Source: JAAYZH01 sp964479695
Lineage (GTDB): Bacteria > Bacillota > Clostridia > Saccharofermentanales > Fastidiosipilaceae
DNA length: 64,000 nt
NCBI GenBank assembly: GCA_964479695.1
Contig: CAYZSO010000003.1
Coordinates: 62,001 to 126,000, forward strand
Reading direction: 5' to 3'
In this document: in pieces, positions 41,847-50,267 of the stretch
Position numbering within the stretch: the first letter of the stretch is position 1
Layout of the letters: each line of letters opens with the position of its first letter
Notes under the pieces: model-generated
What the model was told of the DNA's origin: nothing
What the model saw: only the letters and a program-made list of their open reading frames with translations
Databases searched by the model: none
Made by a program: the position numbers and the translations under genes

Positions 41847-43169
41847 ATGCTGCTTCTCGGCATTGCCCGCACTCATTACGTGCTCCGTGGCTCTCTTGTC
41901 CAACTGTTTCAAATGCAGAATCAAGTTCACATATTTATAAGCAGATCGGGGTTTCTTGTTCTGGCTCTCGTAAGTCATTCCGGTCGGTTGGTGGGTGAAT
42001 TGGATCAACTGCGGGCCAATCACCGTGATATCCATGATCTCCCGGATCGGAAATGATTTTATTTCGCCGGATTTTTCATCCCGAAATTCGAGTCTGTCTT
42101 TGTACAGCCTGAGTTCAGCAGTAAAGAGTTTGATGTTGCGTTTCGCTCGCTGCGTCATCGTGAATTTCTCATGCTTGTCCGTGAAAAATGGCGTGTCGGC
42201 ATCCCTGACAGCCATCGCTCCCGGAGTGATCACTTGTTCCATGTGTTTCAGCTGCCATTGGTAGAGGCTCGAGACATCAGGGAATTTATTCGCCCATTGC
42301 TGATCTTCAGGGTTCCAGGAAGTTTGGCCAAAGCCGCCCGTTTCCTCATACCGCAGGCTGAATCCACATGGACAGGACAGAATATCATTCTGGGAGTGAA
42401 GTGTCGCCAAGCGTTCGCAGGAAGGGCAAAGGTAGATAATCCTTTCCAGGGATTCAGCCAGTTTGCGTCCTCGATAGGGAATTTCGAGTCTTCTGGGCGA
42501 CCGATAAGGATTGGCCTCGAGAAATTGATCCAGCATGCGGGAAAGCTCTGCTGTTTCCGTCGTCTCAAGGTCTTTTTCCGTAAAGTGCATGATCACCGAG
42601 CCGTACATCCGGCCACGTCTATGATGCTTCGCCCAGCGCGGGGAGGTCAAATAACCTCCTTCTAAACGGTACAAAAGCACCGGCATTTTCAATTTCTTGA
42701 GGAGCTTAGCGGTGGCCTGCGGAATGGGTTCTTCACTCCCGTCTACAGAGCGGCTGCCGGAAGGGAATAGAGCGACGGTCCTTCCGGAATTCAGTTCATG
42801 ATGCATGGTGCGAATGGCCGCCAGATCTACCTTCGATTTCACGATGGGAATCGGAGCCACCAGCCAGTCTAAGAGTCTGCTGAGCCAACCCAAACGAAAA
42901 ATATGGTCGGATGCTACGAAGAAAACCGGCCTGTGAAAACTCAAAGCCAACAAGAGCGGATCCAGGGCACCGGTATGATTGGACAGGATAAAATAGGCTT
43001 TATTCTTATCTTCATGGTAGCGGATCGGCTTATAGTTGAAGAGCACCCACATAAGAAATCTCACAAAGGGTCGTAAAACGACGAAGATCACTCGATAGCG
43101 ATAACTTCCTCGATAATCAAACCGAGTCGTGGTTTCGCGGGATTGCTTGGCTTCTGCTTCTGTTGTCAT
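41835..43169 (-). CDS. PlsC-type acyltransferase with zinc-ribbon C-terminal region
   Basis: A 444-residue protein. Residues about 35-225 are a 1-acyl-glycerol-3-phosphate acyltransferase domain: motif I NHTGALD (H-x4-D), motif III FPSGSRS, where Ser replaces the usual Glu of FPEGTRS, and motif IV VPIP-like APIPIVKS. Unusually for PlsC, about 200 more residues follow, with a four-Cys zinc knuckle (CPSCERL...CPCGFSL, about residues 245-270) and a beta-rich C-terminal part. A single TTTGGCCAAA at 42323 encodes Phe-Gly-Gln. Likely membrane lipid synthesis, acceptor uncertain. Confidence 0.8.
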   Translation of the reverse strand: MTTEAEAKQSRETTTRFDYRGSYRYRVIFVVLRPFVRFLMWVLFNYKPIRYHEDKNKAYFILSNHTGALDPLLLALSFHRPVFFVASDHIFRLGWLSRLLDWLVAPIPIVKSKVDLAAIRTMHHELNSGRTVALFPSGSRSVDGSEEPIPQATAKLLKKLKMPVLLYRLEGGYLTSPRWAKHHRRGRMYGSVIMHFTEKDLETTETAELSRMLDQFLEANPYRSPRRLEIPYRGRKLAESLERIIYLCPSCERLATLHSQNDILSCPCGFSLRYEETGGFGQTSWNPEDQQWANKFPDVSSLYQWQLKHMEQVITPGAMAVRDADTPFFTDKHEKFTMTQRAKRNIKLFTAELRLYKDRLEFRDEKSGEIKSFPIREIMDITVIGPQLIQFTHQPTGMTYESQNKKPRSAYKYVNLILHLKQLDKRATEHVMSAGNAEKQHVAL

Positions 43170-43320
43170 AGGCTCTTTCTACTCATGGCTTCAGATGATC
43201 TCGGCATAAATAATGACTTACCCGCAGGCAACGCTTCTTACTTTTACCTAACTCTATCATAGCATTGTTAAAACTAGCCACGTTTTTCTTAAGGATTCCG
43301 CCAGGATGCCGTTCGGAAGA

Positions 43321-43366
43321 AGGGGTCTTCTGGGTTATTCTGGGTTATTCTGGGTTCTGCTGGGCT
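43321..43366. repeat. tandem CTGGGTTATT repeat
   Basis: Four 10-base copies (CTGGGTTATT twice intact, the rest changed) between the acyltransferase and the next minus-strand gene. Confidence 0.7.
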
Positions 43367-43381
43367 CATCTTCCTTGGCGC

Positions 43382-44047
43382 TCAGGCGGAAATCACCCGG
43401 AGGGACCTTCCACAGCGATTGAAGATCTCCGTCTCAAGACGTCCCCTTGTTTCATTGCTCAACTCAGCCAGAGGGATAGCCAAGGTGAGAACCCGCTGGC
43501 CTTCGCGGATCGAAAACGTAAGTTGCATCGCGCGTTCACTGGTGAGGTAGGCTTGCTCCAGAATACTGTCGGGTGAGAGAGTAAACGTGAGCTTGCCATC
43601 CCGGATATCCGGGTTTTCGGAGAAGGTGAAATCCTCGGAGCTTTCTTCGGGTAGAGTCAAGTAGACTTCATCCTCAGTGAAAGAAAGGTCAACTTCGACT
43701 AATTCGCGCTGCCACGTTTGGTTCCGAACCACGAGGAACAGCCAGCTGATGATGGCAAGAGCCAGGAGGACAGCAAAAATACTCCAAACGATTGTCGGCG
43801 AGAGTGGTGTGAAGAGGAGGAGTAAAGAGAGAAGAGCAAGGATGAAGAGGAGAAGGCGGCTTTGGCCTAAAAAATGCTCAAGCCTGCCCTCGCGTTGAAG
43901 TGTCATTTTCGCTCTGAAGCGGAACGACGGGGTTTCCGGAGGCGATTTCGCTGATTTCGCCGATTCAGCCGATTCTGCTGATTCTGCCAGCGAAAAATCG
44001 AAAAGACCCTGATCGTTATCTTCTAGATCATTATGCATAGGACACAT
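43382..44047 (-). CDS. uncharacterised two-helix membrane protein
   Basis: A 221-residue protein I do not recognise. The N-terminal 50 residues are low-complexity, with AESAESAESAKSAKS produced by a 9-base coding repeat. Two hydrophobic helices follow at about residues 65-105. The remaining C-terminal region is beta-rich and reads like a YcxB-type cytoplasmic domain (LSFTEDEVYLTLPEESSEDF). Start at 44047 after GAGGTATCGCC; a longer frame exists without a binding site. Neighbours give no functional hint. Confidence 0.6.
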   Translation of the reverse strand: MCPMHNDLEDNDQGLFDFSLAESAESAESAKSAKSPPETPSFRFRAKMTLQREGRLEHFLGQSRLLLFILALLSLLLLFTPLSPTIVWSIFAVLLALAIISWLFLVVRNQTWQRELVEVDLSFTEDEVYLTLPEESSEDFTFSENPDIRDGKLTFTLSPDSILEQAYLTSERAMQLTFSIREGQRVLTLAIPLAELSNETRGRLETEIFNRCGRSLRVISA

Positions 44048-44218
44048 GGCGATACCTCGAATAGAAAGACTTACCCAAATTATAGTCAAGAATGAGCATT
44101 TGTGAAAGGAACGTAATTCACGTAATTCACGAATTGACTGCGAACTGGTCTCAGATGTTTCTGTATCAGAAGCAAAATAGGTTTACAATAATAATATACT
44201 TTCTTCAGGAGGTGCCAC

Positions 44219-44533
44219 ATGGACTTCGGAAACATGATTCAGGAAATTATCGACAAAATTAAGAGTGAACCAAGTTTGATGCAGCAATTTCTCAAACAAC
44301 CCGTGGATACCGTGGAGCAGCTGATCGGAGTCGATTTGCCTAACGAGCAAATTGAACAGGTCGTCTCGCAGGTCATGAAGAAATTGGGAGGCGCAGGTGA
44401 TGCAAGTGAGGAGAGCTTCAAGGAGCACCTTCGCGATGTGCGCCCATCCGGTGACGAGGTGCGTGAAGAATACGAAGATTTAGGGTTGAAAGGCAATGAG
44501 AAGATTGATGATGTCTTGGGCAAATTCAGCTGA
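44219..44533 (+). CDS. small acidic protein with a leader-peptide-like N-terminus
   Basis: A 104-residue hypothetical protein. Residues about 10-50 (DKIKSEPSLMQQFLKQP, then TVEQLIGVDLPNEQIEQV) recall the Nif11/nitrile-hydratase-like leader fold of peptide precursors, or a short helical family common in Clostridia; the second half is charged with no cysteine-rich core, and no modification enzyme lies nearby. So a peptide-precursor role is unlikely. Start follows CAGGAGGTG. Possibly cotranscribed with the next gene 82 bases downstream. Confidence 0.6.
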   Translation: MDFGNMIQEIIDKIKSEPSLMQQFLKQPVDTVEQLIGVDLPNEQIEQVVSQVMKKLGGAGDASEESFKEHLRDVRPSGDEVREEYEDLGLKGNEKIDDVLGKFS

Positions 44534-44615
44534 GTCCCATCTGCTTCGGTTCTAATTCGCCTAGGTCGTTTGTAAGAGAATGCTTCCTGCCAGTTCCGGC
44601 AGTAGAGGTGGAGTG

Positions 44616-45818
44616 ATGTTTCTGGAATTTCACCGTCTGGATCAGTATCCTATGTCTGCTTTTGACGGAACTTTGTTTGTTGTGCCCGCAGCTGAACTGC
44701 GCGAGAGCTTAGGGGAGTCTTCGCCATTACCGGCTGAGACGAACGCTTATTTTCTGGGCTTCGGTCAGATCCGGGGGATCATGGAACTTTTGTTGATTGG
44801 GACTTTGGCCGAAGATGGCTCAGAATATGAGCTTGATTCTGATTATACGTACTATCTGCCGCTCCATATGATTGCTGACGTTTCTGCAGCTAGACTTACC
44901 CTAAGCCGCTTCCTTTACCGGGATCCGCTTTACCGCCAAGTCTTCTATGAAACTTTGCAGAGAAGGTCTCTACAGGCACAGCGTTTGGATCAGGAGTTGA
45001 ATCCCTTGCGGATTCCGAATTATCCGGATAGTTTCCTCTGCTCTGTTGTGAAGGACTCCCAGGTTACCGACCTATTGAGTGTCGACAACCTGGCTCTGAT
45101 CGGCCGTGATCTCTACAGTGCGGTGATCCATCGGGGCAAAGAGAGCCTGCCGCAATATCCGGTAGGTAAGAAGGTTTATGTTCAGAAGACTAGGCTCGAT
45201 GAGAATTCTTGGGGGACGGCGCCGCTCCTCGTCCTGTTGCCGGAGAAACCGTCACTGCCACCGCTGCAGCATCATCAAGGGGAGAGCGCTACCCCTCCTC
45301 ATCTCTTAAGTGGCCGCTGCTTCGGACAAGTTCACCACTTGAACCGTATTCTCTTAGGCCAAAACCGCCTCGATCAAGTGAATGAGCACAGAGTGCTTGC
45401 TGAAATTCTGGAGGGCCTCCATGGGGTTCCCCTTTATTCATTTGCCATCACGCATCCGGAGGCGAAGTTTTGGGTGGAGAAACGAGTCTATCATTGCACA
45501 ATCTGCTTGAACTCTGAGGTTAGACTACGTTATGTCATGCAGGACGGGGAGGAAATGGAGGCCAGCCGGCCCTCTTGTTCCACGTGCGACAACCCCCTTG
45601 ATCTCTATGACGGAGATCCGGCAGAAACGCCGCTGAATTGCCTGGAATGCGGGCACCCGGTCTTATGGAAACAAGGAGTGCCGGACGGTGAACCTTTTAC
45701 CGAGGTCTTGACCCCGGAAGATTTTGAAGTGATGACCCTGGAGGAACTAGCGGAAATCAGAGAGGAGCTCAAGATGCTCTATCTGCCGAATGATCAGGTG
45801 CCTTTTTTCGAGCCCTGA
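44616..45818 (+). CDS. uncharacterised protein with C-terminal zinc-ribbon cysteines
   Basis: A 400-residue protein I cannot assign. It has no signal peptide or membrane segment. The first 250 residues are predicted mixed alpha/beta with no known motif. The C-terminal third holds three CxxC pairs (CTICLN, CSTCDN and CLECGH, about residues 295-350), consistent with one or two zinc ribbons. The frame extends to an ATG at 44580, but 44616 has AGAGGTGGAG before it. Two Phe-Gly-Gln/Leu-Gly-Gln segments occur at near-palindrome sites. Confidence 0.55.
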   Translation: MFLEFHRLDQYPMSAFDGTLFVVPAAELRESLGESSPLPAETNAYFLGFGQIRGIMELLLIGTLAEDGSEYELDSDYTYYLPLHMIADVSAARLTLSRFLYRDPLYRQVFYETLQRRSLQAQRLDQELNPLRIPNYPDSFLCSVVKDSQVTDLLSVDNLALIGRDLYSAVIHRGKESLPQYPVGKKVYVQKTRLDENSWGTAPLLVLLPEKPSLPPLQHHQGESATPPHLLSGRCFGQVHHLNRILLGQNRLDQVNEHRVLAEILEGLHGVPLYSFAITHPEAKFWVEKRVYHCTICLNSEVRLRYVMQDGEEMEASRPSCSTCDNPLDLYDGDPAETPLNCLECGHPVLWKQGVPDGEPFTEVLTPEDFEVMTLEELAEIREELKMLYLPNDQVPFFEP

Positions 45819-45876
45819 AGCCTTGGGGCCATTTCCGGGCTCTGTGGGTCAGTAACCATTCGTCGAATCCTGAAGC

Positions 45877-46449
45877 TCAGTGATCGTTCTTCGAATTCTG
45901 AAGCTCCGAAGCGATCTGCGCGAAACAGGCCTCCTCACCGGAGTTCGCCAATAGCGTCAAGTAGCGGAGAAAGGCTTCATCTGTCGTTTTGTGCATCAAG
46001 TAATGAGACCTGGAATATTGGTAGTAGAGCAAGGGGCTGTCATCGTGATACTGGTCACCCAGGTACACCCGGCTCGCTGCGATCCTATCGCAGACCGACT
46101 CGGCAATATAGCGAAGCGGCATGGGAAGACCTGCATAGAGACCATCTTCGGAGCTGTAGTCAATCCAGTATTCCAGATGGTGTTTATTTCGCCCCTTGTG
46201 ATGGAGCCAGGCTAAGCTTGTGCCATTGACTTTGCGCTCCATATCATTGGGGCTGCGGTCGCCCCGAAAATATTTGACACCGACCCAAAATTCCGTCGGC
46301 TGGTATTTCGATAGATCGTGAGTTAGCCCCTGCCCCGTGATCCCGCATTTCCGGCAATAGCGGAACACGAGCTTGCGGTGTTTGTGTACCGTTCGCAGAT
46401 GGCCCCAGAAGCGCATCACAATGTTCTTATTGTTTCCCTTTTTTTCCAT
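45877..46449 (-). CDS. DUF5662 family protein
   Basis: A 190-residue soluble protein of the DUF5662 family: HLRTVHKHRKLVFRYCRKCG, HDLSKYQPTEFWVGVKYF near residue 45, and HHKGRNKHHLEYW near 82, giving many conserved His/Asp residues that could bind metal (HD-like pattern). Function unknown. Start chosen at 46449. A TATAAT box lies only six bases before this ATG on the minus strand, with no binding site, so the message may be leaderless or the true start may be the internal ATG before RFWGHLRT. Confidence 0.75.
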   Translation of the reverse strand: MEKKGNNKNIVMRFWGHLRTVHKHRKLVFRYCRKCGITGQGLTHDLSKYQPTEFWVGVKYFRGDRSPNDMERKVNGTSLAWLHHKGRNKHHLEYWIDYSSEDGLYAGLPMPLRYIAESVCDRIAASRVYLGDQYHDDSPLLYYQYSRSHYLMHKTTDEAFLRYLTLLANSGEEACFAQIASELQNSKNDH

Positions 46450-46536
46450 GCACCAATTATAGCGAAGAAAAGAAGGTGAGTTTGGCGGGTAAGGGTACAA
46501 ACTGATGGTACAATGGAAAGAAAAGGGCGGTAGAGA

Positions 46537-47688
46537 ATGGAAACAAGTACAATCATCACCGGAGTAGACCAGATCGGTCAGTTTCAGGAAGTACTGCGCT
46601 ATGAAAATATTGGTCTTTTGACAACCGGCACGGCGCTTAATCGTTGGATGGTTCCGACGTTACAGAGCGTGAACGACCGGCTGCATTTGACGGCGCTTTT
46701 TGGCTTAGAATACGGTATCCAAGGGGAGAAGAGGCGTGGCGAACGCTACGAGTCCTATACGGACGTGTGGACCGGCTTGCCGGTGTTTTCCCTGTATCGC
46801 TATGGCGCGTTTCATTTCTCGCAGGAAATGCTGGCTCGATTCGATATTCTGCTCGTGGATCTGCCTCTGACAGGCACTCGCTACGACACCTATATTCCGG
46901 CGATCCATCGTTTACTCCGCGAATTAGGGGAGAACGGCAAAAAGGTCATTATTCTTGACCGCCCGAACCCCTTGGGTGGTGTGGAAGTTTCGGGAGGCAT
47001 TCTGCAGAAGGTACTCCAAGAGGATGAGGATGCTTTCCCTTTGCCGATTCGCCATGGGTTGACGCTCGGGGAAATCGCGCTCCTGATGAACAGCGAAGAT
47101 CAATTAGGTTGTGACGTGGAAGTTATCAAGGTGAAGAATTGGGAGAGAAGACAAGCACATCCGGAAATGAATCGACCCTGGATCTACCCGCAACCGCATC
47201 TGCCCACGTTCAATTCTTGCCTGCTTTCTGTGGGAATTGAACTTCTGGGTGCTTCCAATGTCAGTATTGGACACGGCACGCCGAAACCATACCAAAATAT
47301 CGGCGCTCCTTTCCTTGATGCGATTCAGTTGAGTGCCTCACTCAATAAGCGCAATATTTCAGGTTTGCTCTTCCACCCGATCTATTTCACACCAACGGTT
47401 GATCTTTACCAGGGGGAGCTCTGTCAGGGTGTTCAGGTGCATGTTGTTGATCGAAACAAGGTGAACCCGCTCTATTTTGCGTTGGAACTTATCGCCGAGA
47501 TTAAGACCAGAGCAGGTGATGATTTCAGGTTCGTCTCTTTACCGGACGGGAAATACCCAATCGATTATCTTTTTGGCAACAATCGTCTGCGACGCCAACC
47601 GGAAGAATATCAAGTGATCTTGGCCGATTGCGACAAGGAAGCGGTGCTCTTCTCAGAGAAGAGCCAAGCCTACCACTTGTACGGGTGA
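46537..47688 (+). CDS. NamZ-like (DUF1343) exo-N-acetylmuramidase homologue
   Basis: A 383-residue protein of the DUF1343 family, whose Bacillus member NamZ (YbbC) removes terminal N-acetylmuramic acid from cell-wall fragments. Family stretches: ALFGLEYGIQGEKRRGERYES with DVWTGLPVFSLY after it, FDILLVDLPLTGTRYDTYI, VIILDRPNPLGGVEVSGGIL, and HGLTLGEIALLMN. Secreted members have a signal peptide; this one begins METSTIITGVDQIG with none, so it is probably cytosolic and acts on imported fragments. Start after AAAGGGCGGTAGAGA. glmS nearby supports amino-sugar use, weakly. Confidence 0.85.
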   Translation: METSTIITGVDQIGQFQEVLRYENIGLLTTGTALNRWMVPTLQSVNDRLHLTALFGLEYGIQGEKRRGERYESYTDVWTGLPVFSLYRYGAFHFSQEMLARFDILLVDLPLTGTRYDTYIPAIHRLLRELGENGKKVIILDRPNPLGGVEVSGGILQKVLQEDEDAFPLPIRHGLTLGEIALLMNSEDQLGCDVEVIKVKNWERRQAHPEMNRPWIYPQPHLPTFNSCLLSVGIELLGASNVSIGHGTPKPYQNIGAPFLDAIQLSASLNKRNISGLLFHPIYFTPTVDLYQGELCQGVQVHVVDRNKVNPLYFALELIAEIKTRAGDDFRFVSLPDGKYPIDYLFGNNRLRRQPEEYQVILADCDKEAVLFSEKSQAYHLYG

Positions 47689-47741
47689 GTTCATCCCCAG
47701 CTCTTTCGCCTGCCGTGTCGGACGGCCATTAACTCTTTCGC

Positions 47742-50141
47742 CTAGAGTGTAGGATCGTCCTTTGCCCTTTCGCTTACTGTGTACGTTTGCGGACGCTCTT
47801 TGCGGCGGGCCAGATAGAGGTAAACGACAAGGGCGATTACCGAAATACACGTAATGATCATCCCCTCGGTGAGTCCGGGCGTTCTGTAAGTGAAGGCAAC
47901 CTCGTGGCTGCCGGCAGGGGCTTCAATAAACATAAGTCCCATTGACTCATTAATTGCCACTTCCTTCCCATCAATGAGGCAGGTCCAGCCGGAGGACCAA
48001 GGAACGGTAAAAAAAAGGTTTCCCTGTGAAGTGCGTGTGTAGCCGGCCCGGAAACCATCGCCTTGCCAAGTCATCTCGCTGACCCCTTGTAGCTTACTGT
48101 CATCTGAGGGCATGGTTGCAGCCGTTAGATTATCTCGTTGATCTTCCGGAAGTACGCGCAGGCCAAGACTCGATGCCAGCGCTTCCTGTTCTGGTTTAAG
48201 AGGGAGGGCGCGGTGAATCAGATAAGAGCGCTCGGGAAAGGGCGTCTTCTGGAAATCTTCCCACGAAATGTAATACTGATAGGAAAAACCGGCCGGCAGG
48301 TAGGAGTCATACTCGTAAATATAGGCCGTTGCTCCATCTTCGCCGACGCCTTGTCGCAGCAATTCTCCCTGCCCTTTTTGTGGCTCTGGTGAGACGAGGT
48401 AACGGGCACCCAAGAAGGAGCGGAGCCCCGGTTCGTCATTGACGGAAGCAACGAAACGACCTTGGCCGATATCGTTGTAAAATTGATAGATGGAAGGGCT
48501 CACGGTGCTGCTGAATGAATTGATACTGCGAAGCCCTGACGTCAAGGCCTCGTTTCGGTGCGTCGTATCCGAGTGGAAGCGATAGAGATCAAGGTTGAGG
48601 TGGGCGTCTTTGGCCAGATCATTGAGCAAATTCCCGAAACCTACATAAATCCGAGGAACATTCTCAGGCTTATTGGAAGAACCGGAATTCTGGCCGCGGG
48701 CGATCGTGTACACCTGATTGAGACCTCCGAAGACTAGAACGATGGCCAGAAGCGCTGTAAAACGGCGCTCCGGACGTTCCTTCTTCTCTGCGTCCAGGAT
48801 AAGCCACGCCAATAACAGCCCTAAGATACTGGCCAGACTGAAGGCCAGAAATGCCGGTACATGATTGATCACCCCGATCTGAGTCCTGTCTGCCCGCGGG
48901 GATGGCAGGATAAAACAGAGGATTGTAAAGCCGATCAGCAAAATGAGGGTAATCCCGGAGGCGAGGCGAATGAGTCTGGGATTCGCTTGGTCAGCTGAGG
49001 CTAAGAAATCGAGTGCCTTCGCCGAGGCCAAGGCCATAATAAGGATCGGCATGAAAAACCAGCGTGTATAGTAAACCGAACCCAGGCCGGTAAACACGCT
49101 GTTCAATACCGGTATCCCGGCGAAAAGGGCCAGGACAAGCAGGAGGTTTCGCAGCCACTTATCTTCTGTTGTTTTCTTATGCAGGAAAAATACCAAGACC
49201 AGCATGATGCCCACCGCGGGAAGCCAGAGAGACGTGGAGGCATAGTAGGTGGGAGGATAGATGACTTCGCTGGGCATGAAATCTCCGGGGAAGAGAAACG
49301 AGCGAAGCAAATTCAGATACTGTTCCTTTGAATAGAAGAACCAACGGTCGAAGGACAATTTTGCTTGCGCCCGCGGCAGTTCCATGGTTGATAGCATGGA
49401 GGGAATGAACAAGAATGAGCCCAAACCAACGCCCAAGAGACCTTCTAGAAGGTACTCCCAGACTCGGCGGATTTCTCTCGACCAGTGGGGAATCAAGAAA
49501 CGAACGATGTAGTAGATAACTACGAAAACGACTTCCTCCGCGAAGAAAAAATAATTCAAGACGCAGGAAAAGCCGACCGCAAGCGCGAAGACACCACGTC
49601 GTTTTCTCGTTGCCAGCTCCTCTAAGGTGATCAGCAAGAGAGGGAAAAAGGCCGTGACATCGTGAAAATGGTTGAAGATGGTATTGGCGGCTTGGAATCC
49701 GGAAAAAGCGTAGAGCATCGCGCCTACCACAGCTGTCCTGCGGTCTCTCACGAATCGCTGCAAATAAAGATAGGCAAAAATTGCGGCGGTCATGTATTTC
49801 AGAATATAGAGCGGGCCGGTTAGGTAGGGGAAGAAGCTTGAAGGGAAAAGCATGGACAGCCAGAAGAAAGGGCTCCCCAGGTTATAGAAACTAAAAGCCG
49901 GGATCAAACCACTGCCAATATCAAGCTCGGCGGCCCAGGTTTTCCCTTGCTTAAGCGCATCGTTCACGTACATGTTGAAAGGCACTTGCTGGGAGTTGAA
50001 ATCGTCAACCACCGTTAGCCAACCGCCATTCGTTACTAGAAAGGGGACAAACACCGCCGCTGCGCAAAGGAAGCTGGCTACAGCTGTGAGGAAGAGATAG
50101 GAATTACGATTCTGCTGAGCTCTTCTTGTAAGCAAATTCAT
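47742..50141 (-). CDS. yfhO: YfhO family membrane glycosyltransferase-like protein
   Basis: A 799-residue protein with about thirteen hydrophobic segments and a C-terminal extracytoplasmic domain, matching YfhO (GT-C-like; in Firmicutes it helps decorate teichoic acids with sugars). Features: PFLVTNGGWLTVVDDFNSQQ near the start with the acidic Asp-Asp pair of GT-C loops, and YLVSPEPQKGQ and VPWSSGWTCLIDGKEV near the C-terminus, both typical. Start at 50141. Monocistronic, convergent with the NamZ-like gene. Confidence 0.88.
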   Translation of the reverse strand: MNLLTRRAQQNRNSYLFLTAVASFLCAAAVFVPFLVTNGGWLTVVDDFNSQQVPFNMYVNDALKQGKTWAAELDIGSGLIPAFSFYNLGSPFFWLSMLFPSSFFPYLTGPLYILKYMTAAIFAYLYLQRFVRDRRTAVVGAMLYAFSGFQAANTIFNHFHDVTAFFPLLLITLEELATRKRRGVFALAVGFSCVLNYFFFAEEVVFVVIYYIVRFLIPHWSREIRRVWEYLLEGLLGVGLGSFLFIPSMLSTMELPRAQAKLSFDRWFFYSKEQYLNLLRSFLFPGDFMPSEVIYPPTYYASTSLWLPAVGIMLVLVFFLHKKTTEDKWLRNLLLVLALFAGIPVLNSVFTGLGSVYYTRWFFMPILIMALASAKALDFLASADQANPRLIRLASGITLILLIGFTILCFILPSPRADRTQIGVINHVPAFLAFSLASILGLLLAWLILDAEKKERPERRFTALLAIVLVFGGLNQVYTIARGQNSGSSNKPENVPRIYVGFGNLLNDLAKDAHLNLDLYRFHSDTTHRNEALTSGLRSINSFSSTVSPSIYQFYNDIGQGRFVASVNDEPGLRSFLGARYLVSPEPQKGQGELLRQGVGEDGATAYIYEYDSYLPAGFSYQYYISWEDFQKTPFPERSYLIHRALPLKPEQEALASSLGLRVLPEDQRDNLTAATMPSDDSKLQGVSEMTWQGDGFRAGYTRTSQGNLFFTVPWSSGWTCLIDGKEVAINESMGLMFIEAPAGSHEVAFTYRTPGLTEGMIITCISVIALVVYLYLARRKERPQTYTVSERAKDDPTL

Positions 50142-50267
50142 TCTGTGTCACCCCGCCACGTAATTTCACGTAATTTTCTCTGCCTTGCGTTACCCCGTCT
50201 TGTAACTTCGCCCTGAGTTACCTCGTCACACTATCTTACCTAACCTGAGCTGGCTCGTCACGTGAAA
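50142..50267. repeat. gap with CACGTAATTT and GTTACC repeats
   Basis: Repeated CACGTAATTT and TTACCCCGTC-like units between yfhO and glmS. No terminator or promoter with confidence. Confidence 0.5.

Noticed and set aside
44219..44533. RiPP precursor peptide
   Set aside because: The N-terminus recalls a Nif11-type leader, but there is no core region and no modification enzyme nearby.
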